DNA of 40,616 nt from Pseudomonadales bacterium (GCA_028281005.1 JANQKS010000104.1:1-40616); one strand, 5' to 3'. Shown: positions 7,738-15,899, numbered from the stretch's first letter. Notes: generated by a model not told the origin, from the sequence alone. Made by a program: numbers and translations.

Positions 7738-8328
7738 GTGAGTCTGAGCAGTCGAGCTAATTATCTGCATGTCATCGCTGCCGGTATGGTCGCCGGATGG
7801 GCGAGTTGTGCAACTTTGGTTTGGGCAGACCCCCAAACTGTAACGGCCGCTTCTTCTCCCGCCTCTTCCACCTCTCCCGCAATCGCTGTTACCGCGACCG
7901 CAGTGGTGACCGGCGATCTGTCGCAAAAAACCGATACTGAACTGACCGAGCTCACCGCCCAGTGGGCCAAGCTCAGCCCCAGCGAAAGGCGGGAGCTGTT
8001 GGCTGAAGTGCGTGGGCGTATGGCGGCTAATCGCGAAGCGCGGGCGGAAGCGCGGGCCAAGGTTGGCGTGCATGTGCAGCGTCGCTATGGCCGCGTGGTG
8101 CGCAAATCGGACGGCTCCGTGGTGGTGCAAACCAGAGTCGTACGCGTACGACCACGCGTCGACGCACCCACTTCTGCTGCCTCGGGTCGCGTTACCTTTG
8201 GTATTGGTTTTGAACAGCGCAGCAAGTCCAGGCAAGCAACCCCAGGTCAACTTGGGTCAGACCCTGTCGTAAACCCGGCGCCCGCCGTGACCGTGAGCCA
8301 GCAGCCCACCGTCGACCCCACTGAGTAA
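7738..8328 (+). CDS. Secreted protein of unknown function, first gene of the ompR-envZ operon
   Basis: Encodes 196 residues with a GTG start behind AAAGGG. A signal peptide (about residues 1-31, ending TLVWA before DPQ) is followed by a Ser/Ala/Thr-rich linker. The central part, WAKLSPSERRELLAEVRGRMAAN (about 80-101, shown in part) and the following arginine-rich helix, recalls the 'W..LSP.ER..L' pattern of DUF3106-like periplasmic proteins. The tail is rich in Val, Arg and Pro. The gap to ompR is 14 bases, so it is probably cotranscribed. A periplasmic accessory of the EnvZ-like sensor is a reasonable inference from position, with no direct evidence. Confidence 0.75.
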   Translation: MSLSSRANYLHVIAAGMVAGWASCATLVWADPQTVTAASSPASSTSPAIAVTATAVVTGDLSQKTDTELTELTAQWAKLSPSERRELLAEVRGRMAANREARAEARAKVGVHVQRRYGRVVRKSDGSVVVQTRVVRVRPRVDAPTSAASGRVTFGIGFEQRSKSRQATPGQLGSDPVVNPAPAVTVSQQPTVDPTE

Positions 8329-8342
8329 GGCCCGAGCCGGGC

Positions 8343-9056
8343 ATGGATGTTGAAAACGCCAACCTGCTGGTGGTCGACGACGACCCGGAGCTTAGGGAAC
8401 TCACTCAGGCCTATCTTGAGCAGCAAGGTTTTAAAGTGGCCTGCGTGGAATCCGGCGAGGCCATGGACGCTTACCTGGCCGAGCGAAGTGCAGACCTCAT
8501 CATCCTCGACTTGATGCTACCCGGCGAGCATGGCTTGTCGATTGCCCAGCGGCTAAAAAAGCACTCCAGCATCCCCATCATCATCGTCTCAGCCCAGGGT
8601 GAAGATGTTGACCGTATTGTCGGCCTGGAAGTGGGCGCGGACGACTATCTGGCCAAACCCTTTAACCCACGGGAATTGTTGGCGCGCGTAAGAGCGGTAT
8701 TGCGCAGAGCGCAGCCTGCTGCTGCAAGTGCACCCACGCCTGCGGCGGCGGTGGAATTTGGCGAGTTTGCGCTTGACCCACATGCACACCGCCTGTCCAA
8801 AAGCGGCGAGACCGTACCGCTCACCTCAGGCGAGTTTGATCTGTTGTCGATTCTGGTCAGCCACCCCAACAAAGTGTTGGACAGAGATCGTATATTGGAC
8901 CTGTTGACCGGTGCCGAGCGTTCACCCTTTGACCGCTCCATCGATGTGCGTGTGACCCGCTTGCGTGCCAAGATCGAACCAGACCCGGCGAATCCGGTCT
9001 ATATCCGCACCATCTGGGGCAAAGGCTACATGTTCTGCCCTGCGGGAAATGGCTGA
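8343..9056 (+). CDS. ompR: OmpR-family response regulator
   Basis: A 237-residue response regulator. The receiver domain (1-120) has the acidic pair Asp12/Asp13, phospho-acceptor Asp56 in LIILDLMLPGEHG, switch Ser83 and Lys105. After an Ala/Pro linker, the C-terminal winged helix contains SGEFDLLSILVSHP and a stretch RSIDVRVTRLRAKIE ending in IRTIWGKGYMF, which is very close to OmpR itself. It would bind DNA upstream of envelope and osmotic-response genes. The envZ-like kinase start overlaps its end by 8 bases, so the two are translationally coupled. Confidence 0.92.
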   Translation: MDVENANLLVVDDDPELRELTQAYLEQQGFKVACVESGEAMDAYLAERSADLIILDLMLPGEHGLSIAQRLKKHSSIPIIIVSAQGEDVDRIVGLEVGADDYLAKPFNPRELLARVRAVLRRAQPAAASAPTPAAAVEFGEFALDPHAHRLSKSGETVPLTSGEFDLLSILVSHPNKVLDRDRILDLLTGAERSPFDRSIDVRVTRLRAKIEPDPANPVYIRTIWGKGYMFCPAGNG

Positions 9057-10332
9057 AGTTTCACTGCCGCGCCGGCCGGCGACGCTGCTGGCCCGCACCA
9101 ACCTGATTCTTTCCGTTGGCGCGTTGTTGATTGTGGTCATCGCCACGGTGGCCATGTACGCCTTTGTGATAGATCCCATTAGCGAACAATCCGCCGACGA
9201 TGAGGCGGCGTTGCTGGTGCTCACAGCACAGACCTGGGTGGAGCTGCCGCCGGAGGCGCGCCCCTACTTTGAGTTGGAGATGGCGGAGAGCCACGACCTC
9301 ATCATTAGTGAAGCCCGCCAGAATCTCCCCGAGCTGGAAACGTATCCACAGTATTTTGACCTCTTGAGCGAACAGCTGGGGCAGCGCCTAGGCGGGCCGG
9401 TGCCGTTGCTGGCCGGTGATGATCTGCTGTGGGTAGATGTACCCATGGGCGGCTTCGAGCTGCAGATTGGATTTTCCGCGCAACGCCGCGAAACTCAACC
9501 GTTATATGTGGCCATGGTTATTGTTGGTTTGGGTGCCGCCATCGTGTTTTTTACCTCGCTATTTATTGTGCAGCGTATTGCCCGCCCGTTGGTAAAGGTG
9601 GCGGAGCAGGCCGAACACTTTCGTGGCGCCAGTGAAATTGAACCCTTGCCGGAGACCGGTCCTGAAGAGCTTGCTTCGCTGGCGCGCAACTTCAATACCA
9701 TGGCACAGGAGATTGCGTCGCTGTTAAGTAATCGCACGACCTTACTGGCCGGGATCTCGCATGATTTGCGTACCCCCCTGACCCGCATGCGCCTGGCCTT
9801 GGCGTTGCTGCCAGACAGTGTGGACCCTCAGCTCATCCTGCGCTTTGAGCGCAACCTTGAGTCTATGGATGAACTCATCGGTGATGCCCTACGTTTTGCC
9901 CGCGGCACCTCTGAAGTACCTCAGCAGGTTGAGGTATGTCCGTTCGTGCAGGAAGTGCTCAACAGCTACGAACAGGGTGTCCGGTTTGCGCCCAGTGTGG
10001 CTGATCAGTATCACGCTTTAATTGCCCCCAGCGCGTTCCGGCGGGTGCTGATGAATTTGGTCGACAACGGCTTACGCCATGGGGGGGAAGTGGTGGTGCA
10101 TCTGCAACCCGGCTGTCTCGAAGTGACGGACAACGGTCCGGGCATACCCGAAGAATATCGCGAGCAAGTGTTCCAACCGTTTTTTCGTATCGACAGCTCG
10201 CGCAGCAGCAGCACCGGCGGCAGCGGTTTGGGCCTCGCCATCGTTCAACAGTTGTGTCAGGCCCATGGGTGGCAAATTGCCATTGATGACGCATCCCCAG
10301 GTGGTACCCGGGTTACGCTGCGCTTCGCCTGA
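9049..10332 (+). CDS. envZ: EnvZ-like sensor histidine kinase
   Basis: A 427-residue inner-membrane histidine kinase. ATG 9049 is chosen: it overlaps the ompR end by 8 bases and begins just before the first membrane helix. Helices lie at about 17-41 and 153-174, enclosing a periplasmic domain of about 110 residues. A HAMP segment (about 175-227) leads to the H-box LAGISHDLRTPLTRMRL with His238. The N-box LMNLVDNGLRHG (Asn340), DNGPGIP and GSGLGLAIV ATP-binding boxes are intact. It phosphorylates and probably dephosphorylates the OmpR partner. The signal is unknown. Confidence 0.93.
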   Translation: MAEVSLPRRPATLLARTNLILSVGALLIVVIATVAMYAFVIDPISEQSADDEAALLVLTAQTWVELPPEARPYFELEMAESHDLIISEARQNLPELETYPQYFDLLSEQLGQRLGGPVPLLAGDDLLWVDVPMGGFELQIGFSAQRRETQPLYVAMVIVGLGAAIVFFTSLFIVQRIARPLVKVAEQAEHFRGASEIEPLPETGPEELASLARNFNTMAQEIASLLSNRTTLLAGISHDLRTPLTRMRLALALLPDSVDPQLILRFERNLESMDELIGDALRFARGTSEVPQQVEVCPFVQEVLNSYEQGVRFAPSVADQYHALIAPSAFRRVLMNLVDNGLRHGGEVVVHLQPGCLEVTDNGPGIPEEYREQVFQPFFRIDSSRSSSTGGSGLGLAIVQQLCQAHGWQIAIDDASPGGTRVTLRFA

Positions 10333-10459
10333 GTGAATATTGGCGAGTCCTGAGTGAGTAGAGCGGGTATGGAAACGCTCTTGAAGCCAACTTGAAACAA
10401 AATGTCACAAAACACCGGGGCGCAGAAATTGTCTTGTAACTTTATGGCTGCATAGTAGG

Positions 10460-10603
10460 CAACATCACCGCAAGGTGGTGTCTATCCCCTTATGGCCAGG
10501 GTCCCAACTTACCCAAGGCCAACGGCCGAGGATGGGCTCAACTGAGTTCTCCGAAGGCCATTCAAAACCGCCAGCTTCCTCTCCAGGCTGGCGGTTTTAT
10601 TTT
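10460..10603 (+). ncRNA. Candidate small RNA
   Basis: Promoter-like boxes TTGTCT and CATAGT (16-base spacing, about 10430-10455) precede a region with clear internal pairing: TGGCC-GGGT with ACCC-GGCCA (about 10493-10523), then a CTCA/GAGT mini-hairpin, ending in a strong terminator at 10564-10603. No coding frame is present. It matches no RNA family I can name. It might equally be a long 3' untranslated tail of the envZ transcript. Confidence 0.3.
10564..10603 (+). terminator. Rho-independent terminator
   Basis: Perfect 12-bp arms 10564-10575 and 10587-10598 (AAAACCGCCAGC and its complement) followed by ATTTTG. The A-rich left flank means it could also work for leftward transcription from the mscS-type gene. 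Confidence 0.85.
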
Positions 10604-10617
10604 GACCAGCGGTTATG

Positions 10618-10648
10618 TCCGGCAAGCTTGAGATGCAAGCTTGCCGGA
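10618..10648. terminator. Perfect 13-bp stem-loop downstream of the mscS-type gene
   Basis: Arms 10618-10630 and 10636-10648 pair perfectly around the loop AGATG, 25 bases beyond the channel gene's stop. There is no T-run on either strand, so RNA-end stabilisation or Rho-assisted termination is more likely than classical termination. Confidence 0.5.
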
Positions 10649-10672
10649 TCGTGCCGGATTGATAGACCGCGT

Positions 10673-11542
10673 TTAGCTGGCCTGGTGCAAATGCACATCC
10701 GTTTGCGGGTACGGAATGGAAACGTTTTCCGCATCAAACGTGGCTTTCACTTTCTCGATGGTGTCGAAGTGCACCCCCCAGTAGTCGGCGGCGTTGGCCC
10801 ATACGCGGCAGGTGAAGTCCACCGAGCTGTCGTTTAGGTTGCCCACTTTCACGAAGGGTTCCGGGTCGCTGAAGACGCGCTCGTCCTGGCTGAAGATATC
10901 CAGCAACAGGCCTCGTGCTTTTTCGATGTCGTCGTCGTAGCCGATGCCAAAGACAAAGTCGACGCGGCGAGTTTCTTCCGCGGAGAAGTTAGTGATGATG
11001 CCGTTGGAGATGGCGCCATTCGGCACGATGATGACCTTGTTGTCCGGCGTCTTCAAAATAGTGTTGAAGATTTGGATGGCATCCACGGTACCCGCAACGC
11101 CTTGCGCGTCGACAAAATCACCGACTTTGTAGGGGCGAAACATCAGCACCAACACACCGCCGGCGAAGTTCGCCAGGCTGCCCTGCAAGGCCAAACCCAC
11201 AGCCAAACCGGCGGCACCCAAGACGGCGATGAAGGAGGTGGTTTCAATGCCGACCATGGAGGCGACGGAGATGAACAACAGCGCTTTCAGCACAATTGAT
11301 GCAAGGTTGCGTAAGAAGCGGGCCAAGGTTGCGTCGGTGTTGCTGACCTCCATACCTTTGGCCATTACATTGGTGACCCGCTTGATGATCCACAGGCCAA
11401 TAATCAGGACCAGGATGGCCAGGATCAGCTTCGGTCCGTATTGCATGGCCATTTCAACTGCTGTGTCGACGTAGCCTTGCATGCGGTCGACGGACAGCTC
11501 TTCTGGAATGGCGGCAGTGATTTCTGCTGGAATAGCTTCCAT
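10673..11542 (-). CDS. MscS-type small-conductance mechanosensitive channel
   Basis: A 289-residue MscS-family channel, close in size to E. coli MscS (286). Three membrane helices are visible: about 37-58, 90-110 and the pore helix 118-145 (IAVLGAAGLAVGLALQGSLA), with the glycine/alanine packing typical of TM3. The beta domain begins at FRPYKVGDFVDAQGVAGTV and the alpha/beta C-terminal domain completes the cage. It releases solutes when membrane tension rises on osmotic downshock. GGAG precedes the ATG. It lies next to the ompR-envZ unit, in the opposite orientation, a plausible but unproven osmotic grouping. Confidence 0.95.
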   Translation of the reverse strand: MEAIPAEITAAIPEELSVDRMQGYVDTAVEMAMQYGPKLILAILVLIIGLWIIKRVTNVMAKGMEVSNTDATLARFLRNLASIVLKALLFISVASMVGIETTSFIAVLGAAGLAVGLALQGSLANFAGGVLVLMFRPYKVGDFVDAQGVAGTVDAIQIFNTILKTPDNKVIIVPNGAISNGIITNFSAEETRRVDFVFGIGYDDDIEKARGLLLDIFSQDERVFSDPEPFVKVGNLNDSSVDFTCRVWANAADYWGVHFDTIEKVKATFDAENVSIPYPQTDVHLHQAS

Positions 11543-11921
11543 GATGAAACTCCCTTTTGAGTCATTCGAGCTAACCTGCCGTGATTAGATTCCCCAGGCT
11601 GGCGGCTCGTATTGTTATTAAGTTGAGCAGGCAATCGTTAACGGTCTTTTGTCCATTGCACAACGCAGGGCGTTGAACTGGGGAGCACAAAATCGTCTTC
11701 GCTGGCTTAAGCGCATTGCCTTCCGGGCGAATTGTCCCATGTTTGTTTTTCTCGGTATACAGGTGTTACCCGGCGGCCAACACTGCGATAATTGCCGGAG
11801 GCGTGCCCTCTTAGGGCGGGCCGGGGTCACAGCTGATGGCTAACTAGCGATCAGACAATCAAATACACAAATCACAAGTTTCAGAGAAAAAAGTACAACA
11901 CAGATGATGAAAGGAATTTCC
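11543..11921. other. Divergent intergenic region
   Basis: This 379-base region separates the divergent mscS-type and ompA-type genes and must hold both promoters. I see no decisive promoter boxes. A small hairpin GCCCT-CTT-AGGGC lies near 11805-11817. Confidence 0.5.
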
Positions 11922-13139
11922 ATGCGGCAATTGATGAACAGTTTGCTCGCCTTTGCGCTGGCCGGTTTCGGTATGACAGCGCTGGCGCAGGATCAGAACA
12001 TGCCCAGCAAAGGTCAGTTTTATGTCTCACCCGGCGCGGTGGTCTACTCCGGTCCGTCAGATGACGACATCGGCTACGACGATCACGATACCAGTGTTGG
12101 CCTCATCCTAGGCTACGGCTTGACCGACCATTGGTCCGTGGAAGTGTTGGGCAGCAAGTTAGACGCACGTTACGACAACGATTTTGGTGAAGGTGAAGAC
12201 GACGTTGAGTTGCTGTGGCTGGACCTGATGTACAAGCTGTCCTCGGATGGCGACTGGCAGCCCTTTGTCCTGTTTGGCGGCGGGCGTTCCGAATACGAAT
12301 TTGAAGACCAGCAGCCGGACGTCGACGACACTCAGTTCAATTTAGGTGTGGGTATGTTTCGTCAAATACACAACAACATCGCCCTGCGGGTGGACGTTCG
12401 CGGTGTAACCAGCGAAGAGGGCGGCGGCGTTGAGCCGTTTGCGTTTGTCGGCTTAACCGGCTTTTTGGGTGCGGGCAGCACACCGCTGCCGCCGGCGGAT
12501 GCAGATGGTGACGGTGTCCCCAATGACATGGACAAATGCCCAACCACACCAGCGGGCCGCACCGTGGACGCAGATGGCTGTCAGCTAGACGGCGACGGTG
12601 ACGGTGTGGTGGATGCGGATGATCAATGTCCAGGCTCACCCGCGGGTGTTGCGGTGGATCGCCGTGGTTGTCCTTTAGACAGTGATGGCGACGGCGTGCC
12701 CGATGTCCAGGATGAATGCCCGGACAGTGAGCGCGGCGCCAGGGTTGACGCCAAGGGTTGCTACATTGAGCTCGAAGAAGAAGTCACCATCGACATGAAC
12801 ATCGAGTTTGACACCGACAGGGCCGAGATCCGCGACGACCACATACCGGAATTGAACCGCGCGGTGAACTTCCTGCGTCAATACCCCACTACCAACGCGG
12901 TGATTGAGGGGCATACAGACAGTGATGGTTCCGCGGCATACAACCAAGGTTTGTCCGAGCGCCGCGCCAAAGCGGTCTATGAATACCTCATTAATGAAGC
13001 GGGTATTGCAGCAGAACGCCTGACCTGGGCCGGTTTTGGTGAGTCTCAGCCGATTGCGGGTAACGACACCGATGCGGGTAAACAACGCAACCGCCGCGTC
13101 ACGGCGGTCGTATCGGGAACTCACAAGGTGCGGCAATAG
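11922..13139 (+). CDS. OmpA/OprF-like outer-membrane protein with thrombospondin type-3 repeats
   Basis: A 405-residue outer-membrane protein. ATG 11922 is preferred over the ATG pair at 11904 because AAGGA lies 7 bases before it and the signal peptide starts there; cleavage is after ALA (residue 22). An eight-stranded barrel of about 165 residues follows. Next come three calcium-binding TSP3 repeats of the type DxDGDGVPNDMDKCP with paired cysteines (about 193-285). The C-terminal OmpA domain (about 290-400) has the peptidoglycan-binding EGHTDSDGSAAYNQGLSERR with the key Asp and Arg. It ties the outer membrane to the cell wall and may form a slow porin. Confidence 0.95.
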   Translation: MRQLMNSLLAFALAGFGMTALAQDQNMPSKGQFYVSPGAVVYSGPSDDDIGYDDHDTSVGLILGYGLTDHWSVEVLGSKLDARYDNDFGEGEDDVELLWLDLMYKLSSDGDWQPFVLFGGGRSEYEFEDQQPDVDDTQFNLGVGMFRQIHNNIALRVDVRGVTSEEGGGVEPFAFVGLTGFLGAGSTPLPPADADGDGVPNDMDKCPTTPAGRTVDADGCQLDGDGDGVVDADDQCPGSPAGVAVDRRGCPLDSDGDGVPDVQDECPDSERGARVDAKGCYIELEEEVTIDMNIEFDTDRAEIRDDHIPELNRAVNFLRQYPTTNAVIEGHTDSDGSAAYNQGLSERRAKAVYEYLINEAGIAAERLTWAGFGESQPIAGNDTDAGKQRNRRVTAVVSGTHKVRQ

Positions 13140-13184
13140 CCTCGTTTGGGTAGTAACAGAAGTAGGAAATAGACAGAGGGTACC

Positions 13185-13829
13185 ATGCGCGTCTTGTTAT
13201 TGATGGTGACCATTGGATTGTTGTCGGCTTGTGAAAGCGCCTATTACGGGGTGCAGGAACAATTCGGCAACCTTAAAAACGACATTCTGGTGGACCGCGT
13301 AAAAGACGCCATGGACGCCCAAGAAGACGCCAAGGAAGAGTTTCAAGACGCCTTGGCGCAGTTCGAAGCAGTTGTGGGAGTGCCCGAGTCCGAGCTGAAG
13401 TCTGTCTACAATCGCCTCAACGATGCGTTCGAAGACGCCGAAGATAAAGCCTCGGCGGTGAGCAGCCGTATCGAAAGCGTAGAAGACGTGGCTGCAGATC
13501 TTTTTGATGAATGGGAAGAGGAACTACAGGAAATTTCCAACGCTTCCCTACGCGGTAAAAGTAACGCTCAGCTGCAAGCTTCTAAGCGCAACTATGCGGG
13601 TTTAATCAAAGCGATGAAACGCGCCGAATCGCGCATGCAACCGGTATTGACGTCATTTAATGACCACGTGCTGTTCTTAAAACACAACCTCAACGCCCAG
13701 GCGATTGCTGCCCTACGAGGTGACTTGAGTGGTATTGAAAGTGATGTGGGTCGGCTCATTGCGGAGATGGAAAAATCCATTGCTGAGGCACAGAGCTTTA
13801 TCCAGACCATGGAAGGGGGCTCGGCTTAG
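13185..13829 (+). CDS. DUF2959 family lipoprotein
   Basis: A 214-residue lipoprotein of the DUF2959 family, known mainly from marine gammaproteobacteria and without established function. The signal peptide ends in the lipobox L-S-A-C with Cys16. The start of the mature protein, AYYGVQEQFGNLKNDILVDRV (abridged), is the family signature, followed by long charged helices likely to form a coiled coil. It starts 45 bases after the ompA-type gene and 40 bases before the next, so the three may be one transcription unit. An envelope role is likely from location only. Confidence 0.88.
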   Translation: MRVLLLMVTIGLLSACESAYYGVQEQFGNLKNDILVDRVKDAMDAQEDAKEEFQDALAQFEAVVGVPESELKSVYNRLNDAFEDAEDKASAVSSRIESVEDVAADLFDEWEEELQEISNASLRGKSNAQLQASKRNYAGLIKAMKRAESRMQPVLTSFNDHVLFLKHNLNAQAIAALRGDLSGIESDVGRLIAEMEKSIAEAQSFIQTMEGGSA

Positions 13830-13869
13830 GCCCCTGCATGTGTTGGCTACGGTGATATAGGAGACGGTG

Positions 13870-14613
13870 ATGAAAGCCATCGGATGGATTGTGGGTATCT
13901 TGGTGCTCGCGCTCATTGGGGTGGGCGTATTTGTGGCGCTCAATTCCGGCAATATCGTAAAAAGCGCTATTGAAGAGTTTGGGCCCCAATACCTGGGTGT
14001 GGATGTGGGTGTCAGCGAAGTGAATCTGGAGCTCACTGAAGGTTCGGCCCAGGTGAAAGGATTGCGCATGGGGAACCCCCAGGGTTTTTCCGGGCCAGAC
14101 ATGATGTCCTTAGACGAAATCAAAGTGGTGCTCGACACCAGCCAGATCAGCGAAACCTTGGTGGTCATGAAGGAAGTGGTCATCGACGGCGCCGCGGTCA
14201 CCGCGATTGCTAAGGGTAAACGCACCAATTTCCAGCAGTTGATGGATAATTTGGGGGTCTCCAGCAGCTCCGAATCGACCACGGCAGAGGAAACCGGTGG
14301 TGCCGAGACCAAGTTCATCATTGATCGTTTTAATTTCACCAACGCCACCGCGTCTCTAAATTCAGACATCGTCGGTGAGCTGGCGCTGAACCTGCCGGAC
14401 ATCCAGCTGCGGGATGTTGGCCGTAAAAGTAACGGCGCCACCGCGGCGGAAGTAGCGGAACAAATTCTCAAGCCTATTTCTGCGGCCATCTCAAAAGAGG
14501 CGGTGAATCAGGGATTGGATATTGAGGGGGTGAAGGCGAATGTGCGGGAGAAGATTGAGGAGAAGATTGGATCGGGACTAAGGGGTCTGACTGATCGGCT
14601 CAAGCGGGAATAG
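13870..14613 (+). CDS. AsmA-like membrane-anchored protein
   Basis: A 247-residue protein with one N-terminal helix (about 5-26, IGWIVGILVLALIGVGVFV) and a periplasmic domain rich in short beta segments such as VGVSEVNLELTEGSAQVKG and FSGPDMMSLDEIKVVLD. This layout resembles the AsmA/DUF748 N-terminal region, a family linked to phospholipid movement and outer-membrane assembly. ATG 13870 is chosen over the adjacent GTG because AGGAG lies 6 bases upstream. It is much shorter than full AsmA proteins, so it may be a single-module relative. The C-terminus is a basic/acidic helix. Confidence 0.75.
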   Translation: MKAIGWIVGILVLALIGVGVFVALNSGNIVKSAIEEFGPQYLGVDVGVSEVNLELTEGSAQVKGLRMGNPQGFSGPDMMSLDEIKVVLDTSQISETLVVMKEVVIDGAAVTAIAKGKRTNFQQLMDNLGVSSSSESTTAEETGGAETKFIIDRFNFTNATASLNSDIVGELALNLPDIQLRDVGRKSNGATAAEVAEQILKPISAAISKEAVNQGLDIEGVKANVREKIEEKIGSGLRGLTDRLKRE

Positions 14614-14634
14614 ACTGCTAAAGCAGCTCGAATC

Positions 14635-14746
14635 GGCCAGATATGGGGATAAGATTTACAGGACCGCTGTGAATACATCCTTGTACGCTGGCGCTGCGCC
14701 GTCCATGGCGCAGAGCCTCCTGTAAATCTTATCCCCATATCTGGCC
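14635..14746 (-). repeat. Inverted-repeat element, copy 1, with conserved 54-nt core
   Basis: Arms 14635-14663 and 14718-14746 form a perfect 29-bp stem around a 54-base core. On the minus strand the core folds into two hairpins: CTGCGCC-ATGGAC-GGCGCAG and TAC-AAGGAT-GTA. The second includes GTACAAGGATGT (14686 down to 14675), which equals the CsrA high-affinity consensus RUACARGGAUGU. The same core occurs in copy 2 in opposite orientation. It may be a mobile intergenic element, a structured RNA or both. As a plus-strand hairpin it may also end the transcript of the gene before it. Confidence 0.85.
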
Positions 14747-14807
14747 TTTCAACTTCAGTACAATTCCCGTCTTCAGCGCGACTTAGATCAACCAACCAAG
14801 AGTCATC

Positions 14808-15584
14808 ATGCAATTAGAGAATGTCCTCTACGAAGTTCAGGGTCCGTTGGCGCTGATTACCATCAATCGTGCGGATAAGCACAATGCCATCAGTCTGGCG
14901 ACGTTGGACGACCTGCATACGGCGGTGGATGCGGCCGCGGAGGATGATGCGGTGCGTGTTTTGGCCATTACCGGGGCGGGCGGTAAGTCGTTTGCGTCGG
15001 GGTCTGATTTGTCTGAAGTCCTGCACCGCGACTTTAAGAAGGCGTTGGAGCCGATAGTGCAAGGTTTGGCGGATAAGCTGGAGCGCACACCAAAACCCAC
15101 CATCGCGGCGATAGACGGCATCTGTATGGGTGGTGGTTTGGAAGTGGCGCTTGGCTGTGACCTGCGTGTGGCGACGCCGAAGTCGAGGTTTGCGACGCCG
15201 GAAGGCAAGCTGGGTATCATTCCCGGCGGCGGCGCCTGCGCGCGCCTGCCGCGCATCGTGGGCCGCGGCTGGGGCATGGAGATGATGCTGATGGGTGAAC
15301 CCATCGATGCCGAACGTGCGTTGCAGATAGGTCTGGTCACCCGGCTGGTGGAATCAGAGGAACTGATCCCCGAAGTACGCCGCATGGCCGACCACCTGGC
15401 CCAATTTGCACCGTTTGTCCCCCGCACCATGAAAGCCATGGTGCACTTTGGTATGGAGGCCAGCATGGCGGGCGCGCTCATGTTCGAGAAATACGCCCAA
15501 GGCGCGCTTGTGCAGACCGAAGACAAAGTTGAAGGGATTACCGCCTTTCTGGACAAACGTAAGCCGGAATTTAAAGGTAAGTAG
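14808..15584 (+). CDS. Enoyl-CoA hydratase/isomerase family protein
   Basis: A 258-residue crotonase-fold protein, adding water to 2-enoyl-CoA in beta-oxidation or acting in a related reaction. Oxyanion-hole segments are ASGSDL (63-68) and GICMGGGLEVALGCD; both catalytic glutamates of hydratases are present, Glu112 in GGGLE and Glu132 in FATPE. The family-length N- and C-termini are complete. An upstream AAGAG site is weak. It is flanked by the two copies of the inverted-repeat element and so may be transcribed alone. The native substrate cannot be deduced. Confidence 0.93.
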   Translation: MQLENVLYEVQGPLALITINRADKHNAISLATLDDLHTAVDAAAEDDAVRVLAITGAGGKSFASGSDLSEVLHRDFKKALEPIVQGLADKLERTPKPTIAAIDGICMGGGLEVALGCDLRVATPKSRFATPEGKLGIIPGGGACARLPRIVGRGWGMEMMLMGEPIDAERALQIGLVTRLVESEELIPEVRRMADHLAQFAPFVPRTMKAMVHFGMEASMAGALMFEKYAQGALVQTEDKVEGITAFLDKRKPEFKGK

Positions 15585-15899
15585 TCGGCATTCCAGCTGT
15601 CTCCATAGCGGGTGCAATTCAATAACCGTTGAATCACAGTAGAATCTAGGCCGACGTAGCGGGTGCCGTTTTCAGGAGGCTCTGCGCCATGGAAGGCGCA
15701 GCGCCAGCGCCCATGGATGGGTTCACAGCGGTCCTGAAAACGGCACCCGCGAAAGTCGGCCGGCCTCGCGCTGTAGAAACAACAAACTTGCTGATCAGTA
15801 ATCCGTGATTCGACGCGCCAATTCCCTCTGGCGTTGCCCCCCCAGAAATTAGATACTCCCCGGTCCTTGAGACACACGACAACAACACAGGGGAGGCTT
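15585..15899. other. Intergenic region with inverted-repeat element
   Basis: These 315 bases hold copy 2 of the inverted-repeat element (15649-15761) and the leader of the MaoC pair. No gene is seen. Confidence 0.6.
15649..15761 (+). repeat. Inverted-repeat element, copy 2, with conserved 54-nt core
   Basis: A 19-bp perfect inner stem (15659-15677 with 15732-15750) is extended by an internal loop and a further 7 bp (15649-15655 with 15755-15761). The 54-base core (15678-15731) matches copy 1 except at eight positions. Several changes preserve pairing: TAC/GTA in copy 1 becomes CCC/GGG here. GGA sits in both hairpin loops (ATGGAA near 15689, ATGGAT at 15713-15718). The outer stem sequence is unrelated to that of copy 1 apart from the CAGGA next to the core. 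Confidence 0.85.

Larger units (their letters stand above)
10333..10672. other. Intergenic region with hairpins and a possible small RNA
   Basis: These 340 bases lie between envZ and the convergent mscS-type gene. They hold a candidate small RNA ending in a terminator (10460-10603) and a second strong hairpin (10618-10648). No protein gene is seen. Confidence 0.55.

Noticed and set aside
8965-9048. Extension of the EnvZ-like kinase into the ompR gene
   Set aside because: The extra residues are arginine-rich shadow of ompR; ATG 9049 fits the first membrane helix.
13713-14489. Minus-strand open frame of 258 codons opposite the AsmA-like gene
   Set aside because: Antisense shadow; Ser/Thr/Pro-rich with no motif or RBS.
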